Shown: positions 1-11,225, counted from the stretch's first letter. The stretch is DNA of 64,000 bases from Chinchilla lanigera (GCF_000276665.1 NW_004955435.1:5835062-5899061), one strand, 5' to 3'. Made by a program: numbers and translations. The notes: generated by a model from the letters alone, not told the origin.

Positions 1-95
1 TTTATTTTATTTTTTTTCCAGTACCAGGAATTGAACTCATGACCTTGCGCTTGCTAGGCAGGGGCTGTGCCACTGAGCTAAATCCCCAGCCCCCT
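1..95 (-). repeat. ID-type SINE at the window edge
   Basis: The reverse complement reads as a tRNA-derived SINE: a GGGGCTGGGGATTTAGCTCA-like A box, a GAACTC-containing B-box region, then GGTACTGG and an A-rich tail (T-rich at positions 1-18). The copy is in minus orientation and its tail may run past the window start. Confidence 0.85.
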
Positions 96-177
96 AAAAT
101 TCTTTTAAAGGCTTGTTTAATCTATAAAATTGATTTGACACTTCACTCATGGATTAAGACCCATCTGAAAAACACTG

Positions 178-515
178 GTATTGGTCAGCTTTCCTACGCT
201 GGGACAAAATGCCCAATATCTATAATTTAAAGGAGACGTTTAATTTGGCTCAAGGTTTAGGGGGATTCAGTCCATGAGTGGTGCCTGCAATGCAGAAGCG
301 TCATGATGGAAGGGCATAGTGGAGCAAAGCTGCTTACTTCATGGTAGCTGGGAGGCAGAAGGGGAAAAGCACCAGAGACAAAGAGATCATGGAGCAGGCA
401 TGATCCCCAAGGTCATCTTTCCATGACCCATGCAGACACACCTAGAAGTGTGCCTTACTAAAACCCTAGGTATCTCTCAAGCCAAGCAAGTTGACAATTA
501 AGATTAACCATCACA
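178..515 (-). mobile_element. MaLR/ERVL-type solo LTR, diverged
   Basis: Read on the minus strand it begins TGTGATGGTTAATCTTAATT, typical of ERVL/MaLR LTRs, and ends in the AATTAAAC...TTTTGTCCCAGC region that carries the poly(A) signal in this class. The 13582-13978 element is built the same way. The left boundary is approximate and I see no clear target-site duplication. Confidence 0.6.
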
Positions 516-766
516 ACGCTTAATTAGGTGATTATTACATTAGTGAATGTAAAAAATCATGGTAGCTGTAACAGTAGCAGCAAAAATGAGAGAAATAGAT
601 GTAATAATTAGACTCAGTATATCCTTAAGATTGTTTGAAAGGAACAGAGTGAGAATTTGGATAACTTTCAGTCTGGGTAACCTGTTACCATTCATCAGGT
701 AAGGAGCACTGGAGGGAGAGCAACTTTGATGGAGAATAGATTCTACTTTGAGCATGCTGACCATGT

Positions 767-1162
767 TGCTTTAGTTACTTTTCTCATCACTGAGACAAAA
801 TACCCGACACCCAAAGTTAAGGGAGGAAAGGTTTATTTAATTCACGGTTTGTAGAGATTTCAGTCTATGATCAGCTGGCTCCAAGCAGGGTGGTACATAG
901 TGGAGGGGCAACAGTTCATGGAGGCAGAAGACAACAAAAGCAACAAGGGGAAGGAAGAGAGAGGACAAGCCTCATTCTGTTCATTATATTGCATGCAGGA
1001 TACCTACCCTAGGGCAGGTGTAGCACTCATATCCTTAATCCCAGCACCCTTAATCCCAGAATTGTACTATGAATCAATCTTACACTCTAGATTCAGACAC
1101 CTCTGAAAAAGCCCTATGACTGGATGAGGCTTTGAAGAGACATCTAGATACAATCCATAACA
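767..1162 (-). repeat. LTR of the MaLR element (left on + strand)
   Basis: About 396 bp. The start (TGCTTTAGTTACTTTTCTCA) and end (CAATCCATAACA) match the second LTR at 2570 and the solo LTR at 40122. In minus orientation it carries AATAAACC, a likely poly(A) signal, near its 3' end. Confidence 0.75.
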
Positions 1163-2569
1163 TTCTAACCTTGGTCCTCCACATAATCAAGCATATCCCT
1201 TCATCCAAAAGCACTTAGTCCATCTCTAAGAGTTATAAAAGTCTTAACAGTTTCAGCATTGTTGAAAAGTCCAAGTCCAATGTCTCCTCTGAGATTTAAG
1301 AAAAATTCTTAGCTTTAAGCCCCTGTAAAAATGAAAAGAAAGTTAAACACTTCCAACATTCAATGGCACAAGATGGACATTTTCCTTCCAAAAGTTACAA
1401 ACAGGGACATACAAAGGAATGGGATGAAAGCAGGTCCAAAATCTAGCAGGGCAAACACTAAATCCTGTAGTTCCATGTGCAGCATCTGAGACAATCTGCG
1501 GCAAGATGTGAACTCCACTTCTGGTGGTTGTGGTTCCCATGGCTTCTCTCTTGGGCCCACTTTGCTCCTTCCTTGGAGCTTTCCTCAGACAATCCACATT
1601 CCTAGCTTCTCCAAACTTCTGGGGTCCCCACTGCACCTTTGTTTTCACACTCACAGTTTCCCACACTACCCTTTCAGGGGCACACTGCCTGATCTCCCAG
1701 GCCTTCTTCTAAAATCTGGATGGAAGCCTTCCTGACCCCACCACTATTGAATTCTGCCTCACCTAAAACCAGTGCCATGTGGATGATGCTAAGTTCTGTC
1801 ACCAGCTGGAGGAGTAGCCAGGCTTCCTTCTCTCTTGACTGTAGGGTTTCAGTGCTTATGAACCAAATCCTAAAGAATGACTTCCCTAGGCTGCTGCCAC
1901 TCTGGAACATGGTATGTTAGGGCTCTTTTCTCAAAGAAAATCTTTCACTTTTGCAATCTTGAGGCTGCAAAGCTATCTTTTCTCAAACCATCTTTTCTAG
2001 TCTTCTGTTCATCCTCAGCAATCAAAATCTCCTCTGTTCTGTCTTTGCAGCCCACAGTTTTATTGGAGCTTACTTTCTGGCCAGCCTCACAACACTGTAA
2101 GTCATTCTGCTGGTGCTCTTGATTCTCAACATAGATCTGGCTAAAGCCCCCAACAGTTGCCATGCTACCACCTCAATATTAGGCTGTTTTGAAATTTCTT
2201 CTGCCAGATTAATTAGTCCATGACCCTTAACCTCAGTCTCAGACAAAGTCTTTGGACATGAGCAAAATGCAGACAAAGTTTCAGCCAAGGAATAATGCAC
2301 ATTGTCCGAAATCTAACAACCAATGCAGTCCTTCTTCTGAGCAGAAACCTCCTGAGCCTGGTATTTACTGGCAGAATTTCTATCAGCCTTCTGGTCTTCT
2401 TGGCTCTGACCAGGATCTCCCATCAAGTACCACCTAACGTGTTCCAGCTCTACTTTTTCAGCGAGCATCTCTGAACCTTTTCAAACTCTTCCCACAAGCC
2501 ATTCCCAAAGGCCCGTGATATATGGTCAGGTATAGTCACAGCAATGACCCCACTCTTAGTACCGAATTC

Positions 2570-2967
2570 TGTCTTAGTTACTTTTCTCATTGCTGAGACA
2601 ATAATTCTCAGTGCCCAAAGTTAAGGGAGGAAAGGTTTTTTTTTTTTAACTCAGAGTTTGCAGAGATTTCAATCCCTGATGGGCTTGCTCCAAGGCAGGG
2701 TGGCACATGGCAGAGGGCAACAGTTCATGGAGGTGGAAGACAGCAAAAGCAACAGGGGCAAGGAAGGGATGGAACAAGCCTCTTTCTGTCCCTTGTACAT
2801 AAACTACCCACCCTAGGGTAAGTGGAGCACTCACATCCTTAATCCCAGCACCCTTAATCCCAGCATTGCACTATGAATCAATCACACACTCTAGATCCAG
2901 TCACCTCTGCAAAAAATCCTATGACTACGTGAGGTTTTGGGGAGGCATCTAGACACAAACCATAAAG
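2570..2967 (-). repeat. LTR of the MaLR element (right on + strand)
   Basis: About 398 bp, starting TGTCTTAGTTACTTTTCTCA. It is closely similar to 767-1162 throughout, with a longer T run near 2638-2647. The last two bases differ from the usual CA terminus. Confidence 0.75.
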
Positions 2968-3011
2968 CACGTGATGCTCAGATACATCAGACAGAGGATT
3001 CTAGTGGACAG

Positions 3012-3148
3012 TTAGAAGTGTGAGTTGGGAGTAAGGCACAGTGGTGCATGTCTGTAATCCCAGCACTTTGGGAGGCTGAGGCAGGGGGAATTGCAAATTC
3101 AAGTCCAGCCTGGGCAATTTAGTAAAATCTTACCTCAATGTTTTAGAA
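3012..3148 (+). repeat. B1-type SINE
   Basis: It has the 7SL-derived B1 pattern: CACAGTGGTGCATGTCTGTAATCCCAGCACT..., GGGAGGCTGAGGCAGG..., AGTCCAGCCTGGGCAA. The 3' end is degraded. Confidence 0.85.
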
Positions 3149-3279
3149 AATAATTGAATTGGAAATGAGGACAAAAGTCTGAGGTACAGATTCCTCAACA
3201 GGTAGATGGCAGTTGAAGTCATGACCATGGATTCTACCTAGGGGAGTGTGGGGAAAGTGAATTACGACCAAACCCTGAG

Positions 3280-3366
3280 GGCCAAGGTTATCGCTCAGAG
3301 GCACAGCACCTGCCTGGCAAGTGTGAGGTCATGAATTCAATTTCCAGTACAAAAAAAAAAAAAAAG
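3280..3366 (+). repeat. ID-type SINE
   Basis: It contains GCTCAGAGGCACAGCACCTG..., then GTCATGAATTCAATTTCCAGTAC and a pure A tail (3351-3365). It is a diverged member of the ID family common in this window. Confidence 0.8.
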
Positions 3367-3369
3367 GTA

Positions 3370-4360
3370 AAAAGAGCAAACCCTGAGGATTAGCTGCAGG
3401 TGAGACAGAAATGGAAGAGGGAGAGAAGAGAAAGTCTCCGGAAAGGTGCAAGTTCTACTAGTCCTCATGATATCCTGCATTGCCAATAGTACTGAGCACA
3501 GTACTACTGTGGATGGAAGGAACTGGAGACAGTGAGGGATGTGAGAAATTTAGTACGAGTAGAAGATGGAGTTCCAAATCATCCTCCAGCTCTGCTCAGA
3601 GTTTTCTTCCCCTGTGAAGCTGTAATGCTGAGCTAAATGATTTCTGTGATGTTTAATTTGTAGCAGAGCATAGATGGGTGGAGAATATGGGAAGATTAAA
3701 AAAAAACTAGCCCATGAATTCACTTGCACAAATTTTCTTTGAGTTTTTACAGTGTTCAGTTACTGTTTTAGTTACAAGGACATAATGATGAACCAGACTG
3801 ACTATGGAAATGGTCATTATAGAGAGAGAATCAGACAATAAGCAAATATACAATTTCACTTATAGTATTTGTAGTTACTGATAAGAACTATAAAGAAAAA
3901 TAAAGTGGGCAAATAGGGTAACTTGGGCAGCCTCCTTTTAGTATCTGTGTGAAGCTGGATGAAGTGAGAGTGTTCTAATATGAAGAGTCTGATGAAGGAC
4001 ATTCCTGGGAGGAAGGATTGCCAGGTCTGCCCAGGAATTACTTGGTGTATCTCAGAAACAGCAGGAAGAGCAAAACCAAGCACAACCAGGGCAAATGAGT
4101 AATATGGTGCATTACTGGTGGGAACCAGACTTGCATGGGTCTTGTTGGCTATGGAAAGAACTTCGTGCTTCTTTTGCAAAGGAAGCTGTTGAAAGACTGA
4201 ACAGAGAATAGCTTGATCTAATTTTTTATTTTTAAAAGTTCATCTCAGCAGCTGTCTAGACCATAGAAAGCAAAAGTAGTAAAAACAGAGAAGATGATAG
4301 AGGTTGATAGTTTCAGTAATCCAGCAGAAGATGATGGCTGGAGTAAGACTGGCAAGGTAT
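3370..4360. other. Intergenic, no gene recognised
   Basis: AT-rich intergenic sequence with no long open frame, no recognisable exon and no clear young repeat. Ancient repeat remnants may be present. Confidence 0.5.
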
Positions 4361-4364
4361 CGGT

Positions 4365-4918
4365 CATCTCCCCATTGCTACAGTAAAATACTTGAGGTAG
4401 TTAAGCTATAAGGAGAAAAGGTGTGTTTGGACTCACAGTTCTGGGATTTCTACTCCAAGATCTGGTAAGGTTGGAACAGCATGCAGGGAGCACATAGCAG
4501 AGCACCTCACTCACCTATGAGCCAGGAAAGAACAAAAAACAGAAAGAGGAATAAACTGGGGTCCACAGCCCTCTCCCAGGACACTCTGCAATGACTCAAG
4601 GACTTCCCTCCCACGGGGCCCCACCTCTTAAGAATTCTATCACCTCGCTGCTGTGGTGGAGCACTCTGGTAATCTCAGCACTCTGGGAGGCTAAGGCAGG
4701 GAGATGGCAAGTTTGAGCTGCACCTGGGCAGTTTGGCAGCTTAGTGAGACCCTATCTCAAAATAAAAAAAAAAAAGGAGATGGGATGTAGCTCCATGTGA
4801 AGCTCAGGGTTCAATCCCCAGTAATGGAAAAGAAAGTTTTAACACCTCGCTGTCATATTACCTTGAAGAGTACACCTTTGACACATGAGCCTTGGGTGAC
4901 ACTTATTTGAACCATAGC
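4365..4918 (-). mobile_element. MaLR-type LTR interrupted by a SINE
   Basis: The left end (CCCCATTGCTACAGTAAAATA...GGACTCACAGTTCTG) is the reverse complement of a MaLR LTR 3' end. The right end (CTTATTTGAACCATAG) matches an LTR start. The LTR is split at 4651-4843 by a B1+ID dimer. Confidence 0.6.
4641..4853 (+). repeat. B1+ID dimeric SINE with target duplication
   Basis: A B1 left half and A-rich linker (4769-4780) are followed by an ID-like right half (GGGATGTAGCTCCATG...TTCAATCCCCAGTAATGG). The flanking direct repeat cacctcgctg (4641-4650 and 4844-4853) is the target-site duplication within the older LTR. Confidence 0.85.
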
Positions 4919-5001
4919 GAGAGAGGTAGACTAACTTTAACTGAACAGTTTGCTGTGGCCAGATTTAATTCTAAGTAAGTTATTTTCACTTTAAGTTTTT
5001 G

Positions 5002-5148
5002 TTTTTTAAGACATAGTGTTGCTACGTAGTTCGAGCTAGCATTGAATTCACTATATAGTACAGGCTGGCCTCAAACTTATGGGGATGCTCCTGCCTCAGC
5101 CTTCCAAGTGCTGGGGTTACAGGCATGCAATGCCATGTCTAGCTGTTG
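5002..5148 (-). repeat. B1-type SINE
   Basis: It is the reverse complement of a B1: GACATAGTGTTGCTACGTAG..., CAGGCTGGCCTCAAACTTAT..., CTGCCTCAGCCTTCCAAGTG, CTGGGGTTACAGGCATGCAA. Confidence 0.85.
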
Positions 5149-5285
5149 TCTTCATTTTACATATAAGGAAACTGAGGTAGAAAGGTGAAGTAACTTGGCT
5201 GGGATTACATAGCTAGGAGTGATAGAGGTAGAATTCAAACCCAAGCAATCTGCCCCAAGAGCTTGCCTGCTTAATATTTATGCTA
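5149..5285 (-). repeat. MIR remnant
   Basis: The pattern CATTTTACATATAAGGAAAC..., AAGTAACTTGGCTGGGATTA, CATAGCTAGG is the reverse complement of the conserved MIR core, an ancient mammalian SINE. Confidence 0.65.
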
Positions 5286-5499
5286 GACAAAATCAGGATA
5301 CATCTTGAAGCTAAAGCTGACAGATCTTGATGGATTCAATGTTGCGTTTGAAGGAAAGAACAAGAATCCAGGAAGACTCCTAAGACTTTGGGATTGACAA
5401 CTGTGTGACATTTAGTAGAATAAAGAGGAGTAGACGAAAAAGCAGGGATCAAAGATTCTGATTAGCTGGTTGTGGCGGTGCATAACTGTAATTCCCCCT

Positions 5500-5800
5500 G
5501 CCCCCCCCCAAAAAAAAAGAGCACATGAAGTTAAAAATGCTACATAAGGAGAAAAGAAGGAAGGGGAAAGCAAATATATATATATAGTAAGGATAGTTAC
5601 ACTACTAACTTCTCTTAGTTCATTGAAAAGAAAGGTTTGTGCTAACATTGTTTGGACAATGAAATGCCTATGTCTTGTACTCTGAGTAACTAATTTAAAG
5701 ATAACAATATGTAATGTATTAGCTATTGTTATTCTCCTATTGTTTTGAAATTTTGGGATATTTTTTCTTTAAAATAAAATTTTTAAAAAATGTCACATAA
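5500..5800 (+). repeat. Unnamed interspersed repeat, copy 1 of 3
   Basis: It shares its body with 9063-9293 and 10020-10340: 'aacattgttt ggacaat', 'actctgagtaac', 'aaagataacaatatgtaatg', 'attgttttgaaat' and a 3' end TTCTTTAAAATAAAATTTTT followed by A runs. An A-rich and TA-repeat stretch precedes it. The A-rich 3' end suggests a retrotransposed unit or an L1 3' UTR module. I cannot name the family. Confidence 0.65.
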
Positions 5801-6375
5801 AAAAAAATGTCACATAGACAGCTAGGTAGAGACTTTAGTAAACACACTCAGCACGTTGGTAGCTGACAACTACAGCTACATTTGAAGTTAAGTTGGAGAA
5901 AACTTAGCACTATGTTAGAGAAGTATTCCACATCAACATCTCCCAGCCTTTTCACATATTCTCCATTAAATGTGGTCCCAATTTTGGAATTAGTGGAATG
6001 ATCTGCTAATAAACAACAAAAATATCCAAGTTAGCCAAATCTCACTTTCACCAGCAGTCAGCCCGAGAGCAAATGCTTTTAAGAAGCTCCTAGAGGTCTC
6101 ATCACCTCAGACCTGAGGCAGGAACACCACACACCTCCAGCCTTAACTTCCCAGAATTCAAAGAGGGTGAATTTTCCCCGCTACAGAATTAAAGCTATCT
6201 TTGATGGCAACCCTCTTGCTGGTTGGTCAATGAACTTTGCTTACACGGTACACCGACTTGCACAACCCTCAATCTGTTCAGACTTACAAAATACTGTCCC
6301 TTTGTCCCCACTGACCCTGACTTCAGTATTTGACTTTTTACTTCATCTGACCTCAGATAATTCAGCCTTTTTAGA
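5801..6375. other. Intergenic, no gene recognised
   Basis: No repeat or exon is recognised with confidence. The short open frame at 6167-6430 runs into a SINE and is not supported as a gene. Confidence 0.45.
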
Positions 6376-6504
6376 CAGGCCTCAAACTTTTTTTTTTTGT
6401 TATTGTTTTTCTTCCGGTACCGGGAATTGAACTCACGATGTTGCGCTTGCCCGGCAGGCGCTGTGCCGCTGTGCTAAATCCCCAGCCTCTCAGGCCTCAA
6501 ACTT
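6376..6504 (-). repeat. ID-type SINE with target duplication
   Basis: A minus-strand ID SINE (A tail as T-rich 6388-6400, GGTACCGGGAATTGAACTCA, ..., GCTAAATCCCCAGCC). It is flanked by the 14 bp direct repeat caggcctcaaactt at 6376-6389 and 6491-6504. The perfect duplication indicates recent L1-style insertion. Confidence 0.95.
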
Positions 6505-6704
6505 AAGATTCACTTTCCTAATTGTGCCTGACCAAACCTGCCCTATGACTACCAGCGCAGAGCCCAGTGCCGGTGAAGCTGTTTGTATGAGAATATTGTG
6601 TGGGAAACCCTCCGCCTTGATTAGCGTGGTGTTTACGTAGGTGAACACATTCTCAACACTCACCAAACTACCCACATATTTGCTTCAGCTTAAAAATATC
6701 TTAA

Positions 6705-6825
6705 TGTTAGCTGGGTGTGATGGTGCACACCTTTAATTCTGGCTACCCAGGGGGCTGTGGCAGAAGAATCATAAGTTTGAGGTCACCTTGGGCTACATAA
6801 CAAGACATTAGCTCAAACAAAATCA
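6705..6825 (+). repeat. B1-type SINE, diverged
   Basis: It reads GCTGGGTGTGATGGTGCACA, CTTTAATTCTGGCTACCCAG and CACCTTGGGCTACATAACAA, a degraded B1. Confidence 0.75.
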
Positions 6826-6829
6826 TAAT

Positions 6830-8320
6830 TAAAAATGCTATTTCTCTCAACAGAGAATTAATAAAGTCCCTAAGTCCCCCTCTTCCTTAACTGTGTGCTA
6901 TAAGGAGTATTGCTGATCGTCCCTTTTTGAAATATGCCCTCCCTGAGGCCCTTTTAAGGCGTGAGCTGGTTCTCCTTTTCTTCCTCTGAGTGATCTGCTC
7001 CGTGCCCCGCCATCCCCCCAGCATCCGCAGAGTACCCCATTCCTCAGGACTCATCACTGTCCTCATGAGCCAATGAACAGTCATACCGATACCTACATTT
7101 TCAACACTCTCAGGGTGAATCTTCAAATGATCGAGGTTTGCTTTACTCAGGCTCCTGCCTGGAAATTCAACCTCAGAAACGTATGAAAACAAACCACTGT
7201 CTTTGCTAAGATAGGTTTTCCTATGACTTCTCTGTTTCCAGAAGACGGCATCATCATTTTCTAAGTATTACTCGTGACATATTCTGCAAACCCTTCTTCT
7301 CTACACTTCTTGCCAGTGTTTGATCTCTTTTTATCCAATAAGCATTGCGTCCTATCTCTTACCTATAATTCCCTTCAATACTCTCCTTCCGTTTTCACCC
7401 CACCTTTTAGGTCAAATCTTCATCCTCCTTGCGTTGACCATTTGGAATTCCCTAAGGAAGCTCACTTCCCTTCACCTAATGCACTGCTGCCAAAATCTTC
7501 CCTTAAGATACTGTCACTACTCTGCTCGAGAGAATTCCCCTCACTTAAAGAAATAAAGCCAAACGAGTCCAGCTTTCAGCATTCTTGTCACTCGGAATCT
7601 CATCTACCACTTTAAGTTTACACAACACTATTCTTTTTCCATTATGCTGGGAGCTAACCAAACTTAATGACTTGCTATTTCCTGAGTATTTCTCAAACTT
7701 TTCTATCCTCCTGCCCCCTACTTTTTTTTACACTGCTCCCTACGATTAGTTATTCTAATGGAAACTCTATCCCTCCCCCACATCCAGTCAAATTTGAGTC
7801 ACAGTAGCCAGAAATGAAGAAAAAGGACCTTTGCAAGATTGCAAAAAGGACCTTTGCGTATATCGTTCATACCCTAAAATACCGACTACATTCCCTAAGG
7901 CAAGCTAGGTTTTCAGTGTATGGGAAAGTGTTACCTGAATATAGATATATCTTCTTTTATGTCTCTAAGGGATAACATTTTATTTTGTCAAAGTTTTTAC
8001 TCTGAAAAATTATGTTTAATTCTTCATACAAAAAGAAAGCAAATATTTGATGAAAAGCTAAAGCACTTCACCATCTTCAATCTAATTCTACATAGGGAGG
8101 GTCACTGTAGCCTTATTCCATGCATTCCAGACCTGTCTCTGCGTTTGTCTACTCCTATACAAAAAGTAGTTACGTGCAGCAACCGCTTTGTGATAAGAAT
8201 GCCTGATTCTAAATTTAATAGCAAATTACATACAGATACAAAATGTTAATAATCAGTGTCATTCTTTTAGATCATTTTAAGCATATAGATATTTGATCAT
8301 GATGGTGCATTTATTGAGCA
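6830..8320. other. Intergenic, no gene recognised
   Basis: I see no recognisable repeat or conserved coding pattern. Open frames here (for example 7274-7615 and 7920-8249) have no domain I recognise and sit in AT-rich DNA. Confidence 0.45.
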
Positions 8321-8324
8321 TTTT

Positions 8325-8640
8325 TCTGACATGCACTCTTCTAAGTGATTTGGATAAGGTATTTAACACTTAAACCATGAAGTAGCTACTATCATAATCC
8401 TCTTTTTATTTATTGACTGGTACCGGGAACTGAGCTCAGGACCTTGCGCTTGCCAGGCAGGCGCTCATGCCACTGAGCTATATTCCCAGCCCATTATCCT
8501 TTGTTTAGAAGAGACAGATTTTAACTCCATCAAAGCCTGATGCACCTAGGCCACATTTCCAGCTAACAGGCAAAAGACCGGGGATTCTGACCCAGGAGGT
8601 CTGACCAGAGCCCGTGCTCTGAAGTGCTTCAGTCTGCGCT
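8325..8640 (-). repeat. MIR remnant split by an ID SINE
   Basis: The flanks read as one minus-orientation MIR-type element: a diverged 'ttaacacttaaacc...' left part, then 'gacagattttaactcc', 'ggggattctgacccagg', 'ctgaccagagcccgtgctct'. The ID SINE lies in the middle at about 8403-8493. Confidence 0.6.
8403..8494 (-). repeat. ID-type SINE
   Basis: Minus-strand ID copy: TTTTTATTTATTGACTGGTA, CCGGGAACTGAGCTCAGGAC, then GCCACTGAGCTATATTCCCA. It is inserted in the older MIR remnant, and short imperfect flanking repeats (ataatcct/attatcct) are visible. Confidence 0.85.
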
Positions 8641-9062
8641 TGGTCACTGGGACAGGAAGCTGTGAACTGGGACTATTTCTGTGATCCTTGTTTCTCCTGA
8701 GTCATGGTGGTAGTTGCCCTCTCCTTGGGCTCAGACCTCCCGCACTCCTCACACACTTCTGCTTTTTGGTAGCAGCACTGATCTGACTCTTCAGCTGGGT
8801 TGGGAAAGGAGTCTGAAATTAAACAAGTACTTGATTATATCCATTTGACCCAGTGGTGTCAAGTCCATGAGCAGGGACCCTGTCACTGTGTGTCTCGTAC
8901 GTCTCACATAGTAAGCAGGCAGCAAACAAGTGTCCACATGGATTGTGTATCATTGACTAGGGAGTTTCTGAGCTAGTCTGTTCCCCATTCCAATAATCGA
9001 GGGCTCAGCTGCAGACCATGGCAGGAAAGAAGGACTGAAGAGAAAAAACTAAGCTAGATCCC

Positions 9063-9293
9063 TTCCTTATTTTTATCAAATGCATACATATGGTCAAAGG
9101 ATAAAAGGAAAGTTTTACAACAAAAACTACCAATTTCACAATTACATACTGATGTCTTGTACCCTGAGTAATTAATTCAAAGACAATGATATGCAATGTA
9201 TTAGCCATTGTTACCCTCTTATCATACTGTTTTGGAAATTTGGCTTTTTTGTTTTGTTTTTTTGTTTCTCTAAAACGAAATTTAAAAAAAAAA
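9063..9293 (+). repeat. Unnamed interspersed repeat, copy 2 of 3
   Basis: It shares 'tgtcttgtaccctgagtaa', 'caaagacaatgatatgcaat', 'ttagccattgttaccctctt', 'atcatactgttttggaaat' and a TTTCTCTAAAACGAAATTT plus A-run end with the copies at 5500 and 10020. Confidence 0.65.
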
Positions 9294-9299
9294 TACCAA

Positions 9300-10019
9300 T
9301 TCCCTTCCTTCTCTTTCTGCAGCTAGTTCTTTCCCCACTTGAAACTTTTTCTATTTTTATTGTTCTGCTAGTTACCTGCATATTTTAAATAATGCATCTA
9401 TACTGCTGCTATACACCACCATGGTTATCCTTGTAAGAAATATACATACTTAAGCCTTTTTCTTTGAAATATGATGTATGGCAGGCCCGCGGTGGTGAGA
9501 GATAGCACTGCTTCTTGTCTAGGGATTAATAGAGCTCCCTGTGGGTATCTTTATCAAGGCAATTACCACATTTATGGAAACTGTTGATTGTCTTATTGGC
9601 TCCTTCATGACAGGATGAGCAGCTTGTGGAAAATTATCATGCCTCCCCTTAAATTTGTGGACCCCTCAGAACTACCACAGCAGGCAGACTCATTATAATG
9701 TCTCTTTACTGAATGGATCACTGAATGATTCCTGTGATAAAGTTACTGAAATGCTTATGAGTCATGAAAAAGGGAAGATCTTAATGACTGATCATCCAAG
9801 AAGCTAGTAAACAGCTGGTTTCAAGCTTGATTGACCAATGCTTCCTGCCAGCCCACTAGGCAAAACTTGATATTACCAAGCCTTGTCTACACAAAGCATG
9901 GACAACCTACACTCCTAGTATGAGGAAATGCTCTCAGTTCCTAAGTAACAATATGAGCTGATTAAATGTAAGAGTTATCTCCACTATATTATAAAGTGAG
10001 AAGGAACTTCAAAAGGAAA
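9300..10019. other. Intergenic, no gene recognised
   Basis: AT-rich sequence with no recognised gene and no young repeat. Confidence 0.4.
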
Positions 10020-10340
10020 GAGAAACTGGTTTAGGGGGATGGGAAAAAGGAAAGGGAAAAACAAAAAGAAAAAAAAAAATATATACATATATATAAGCTA
10101 GTTAAAATAGTTATACTACTAATTTCTCTCAGTTCATTTGAAAGATAGGTTAGTGGTAACATTGTTTGGACAATTAAATGCTGATAGTTCATACTCTGAG
10201 TAACCGATTCAAAGATAACAATATGCAATGTATCAACCATTGTTACCCTCTTATCATATTGTTTTGGAATCTTGTTTTTTTATTTTTTTATTTTTTTGGT
10301 TCTTTTTCTTTAAAATAAAAATTTTAAGAAAGAGTTATAT
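10020..10340 (+). repeat. Unnamed interspersed repeat, copy 3 of 3
   Basis: This is the longest match to the copy at 5500. It starts with a GGGAAAAAGG purine-rich tract and TA repeats, then 'acattgtttggacaatta', 'tactctgagtaaccga', 'accattgttaccctcttatc' and a TTTCTTTAAAATAAAAATTT tail. Confidence 0.65.
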
Positions 10341-10436
10341 CTACTGATTCCAGAAACAATCTCGAGTACTATAAAATTATAGGAGGCATATTATATTTCT
10401 AATTAACTAAACTAATTGATAGTTTCAAAAAGGAGC

Positions 10437-10520
10437 TGGAGGGCCAGGGATACAGTTCAATAGCACAGCGCCTGCTGGGCAAGGTCCTGCGTTCAGTTCT
10501 CAGAACCAAAAAACAAAAAG
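10437..10520 (+). repeat. ID-type SINE, diverged
   Basis: It reads GCCAGGGATACAGTTCAATA, GCACAGCGCCTGCTGGGCAA, then GCGTTCAGTTCTCAGAACC and an A-rich tail. Confidence 0.8.
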
Positions 10521-10579
10521 GGATTGGAAATATATTCCACTTTTAACAAATATTTTATAGATCTTTTACAAATGGGGAA

Positions 10580-10755
10580 GAGCTGGGCATGGTTGTGCAC
10601 AACTGTAATCCCAGCACTCAGGGGGCTGAGCAGGAGAATCACGGCAAGTTTGAAGCCAGCCTGGGCTACATAGTGAATCCGGGCCTATGGAGTGAGTCCA
10701 GGCCAGCCTGAACTACAGAGCAAGACCCTGTCTCAAACAAACAAACAAAAAAACA
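10580..10755 (+). repeat. B1 SINE with internal duplication
   Basis: A full B1 in which the 'GCCAGCCTG-GGCTACATAGTG' segment is followed by a second copy (GGCCAGCCTGAACTACAGAG) before CAAGACCCTGTCTCAAACAA. The same internal duplication is seen at 20085, 29048, 35415, 38812 and 56215. Confidence 0.85.
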
Positions 10756-10762
10756 AACAAAG

Positions 10763-10908
10763 TAGGAAGGGGATCTGGAGATGGAAGGAGAAGGACAGGG
10801 AGGGGAAGGGGAAGTAAGAAGAGTTAAGATGTGTTATATACATGTCCCAGTGAACGTAATTATTATGTACTGCAAGTACATACTAATAAAAGTAAAGGAA
10901 GTTTTTAA
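10763..10908 (+). repeat. L1-like 3' end module, copy 1
   Basis: A purine-rich GGAGGGGAAGGGGAAGTAAG tract is followed by AAGATGTGTTATATACATGT and ACTAATAAAAGTAAAGG. The module also occurs at 39318-39458. A G-rich polypurine tract plus AATAAA-like end is typical of L1 3' UTRs. Confidence 0.5.
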
Positions 10909-11055
10909 ATAATTTACTAAGTTTAGTCAATTTTAATTGTATTATAGTGTTAAGACATAAAAGTTAAATATGCAGCGCCATTGTTGACTATTTTTACAAA
11001 ATATAAATGCCTTTTCAATATTAACCTTTCTCTTTATTTTTCTACTTCCGTAAAT

Positions 11056-11177
11056 GGCATCTCTATGTTTTTTTTTTTTTTGGTACCAGGAATCAAACTC
11101 AAGACTTTGCGCTTGCCAGGCAAGGGCTGTGCCACTGAGCTGTATCCTGGACGTAAGGCATCTCTATTGATTAATCA
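11056..11177 (-). repeat. ID-type SINE with target duplication
   Basis: A minus-strand ID copy with its tail at 11070-11081 and GGTACCAGGAATCAAACTCA. It is flanked by ggcatctctat at 11056-11066 and 11167-11177. Confidence 0.9.
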
Positions 11178-11225
11178 AAGTCCCCAGTTATTTTAGTACC
11201 CTGTGTCGTGTCGCTTGTCCCTTAC

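Larger units (their letters stand above)
767..2967 (-). mobile_element. Near full-length MaLR retroelement (LTR-internal-LTR)
   Basis: Two closely related LTRs in the same minus orientation (767-1162 and 2570-2967) flank a 1.4 kb internal segment, giving about 2.2 kb, the usual size of an intact mammalian MaLR element. The internal segment next to the right LTR has the layout of MST/THE1-type internal regions (CCATTCCCAAAG...AGTACCGAATTCTGT). Flanks 762-766 (catgt) and 2968-2972 (cacgt) look like a 5 bp target duplication with one change. MaLR elements are non-autonomous, and the open frames inside are short and carry no retroviral protein motif. The family assignment comes from recognised sequence layout and was not searched. 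Confidence 0.75.
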
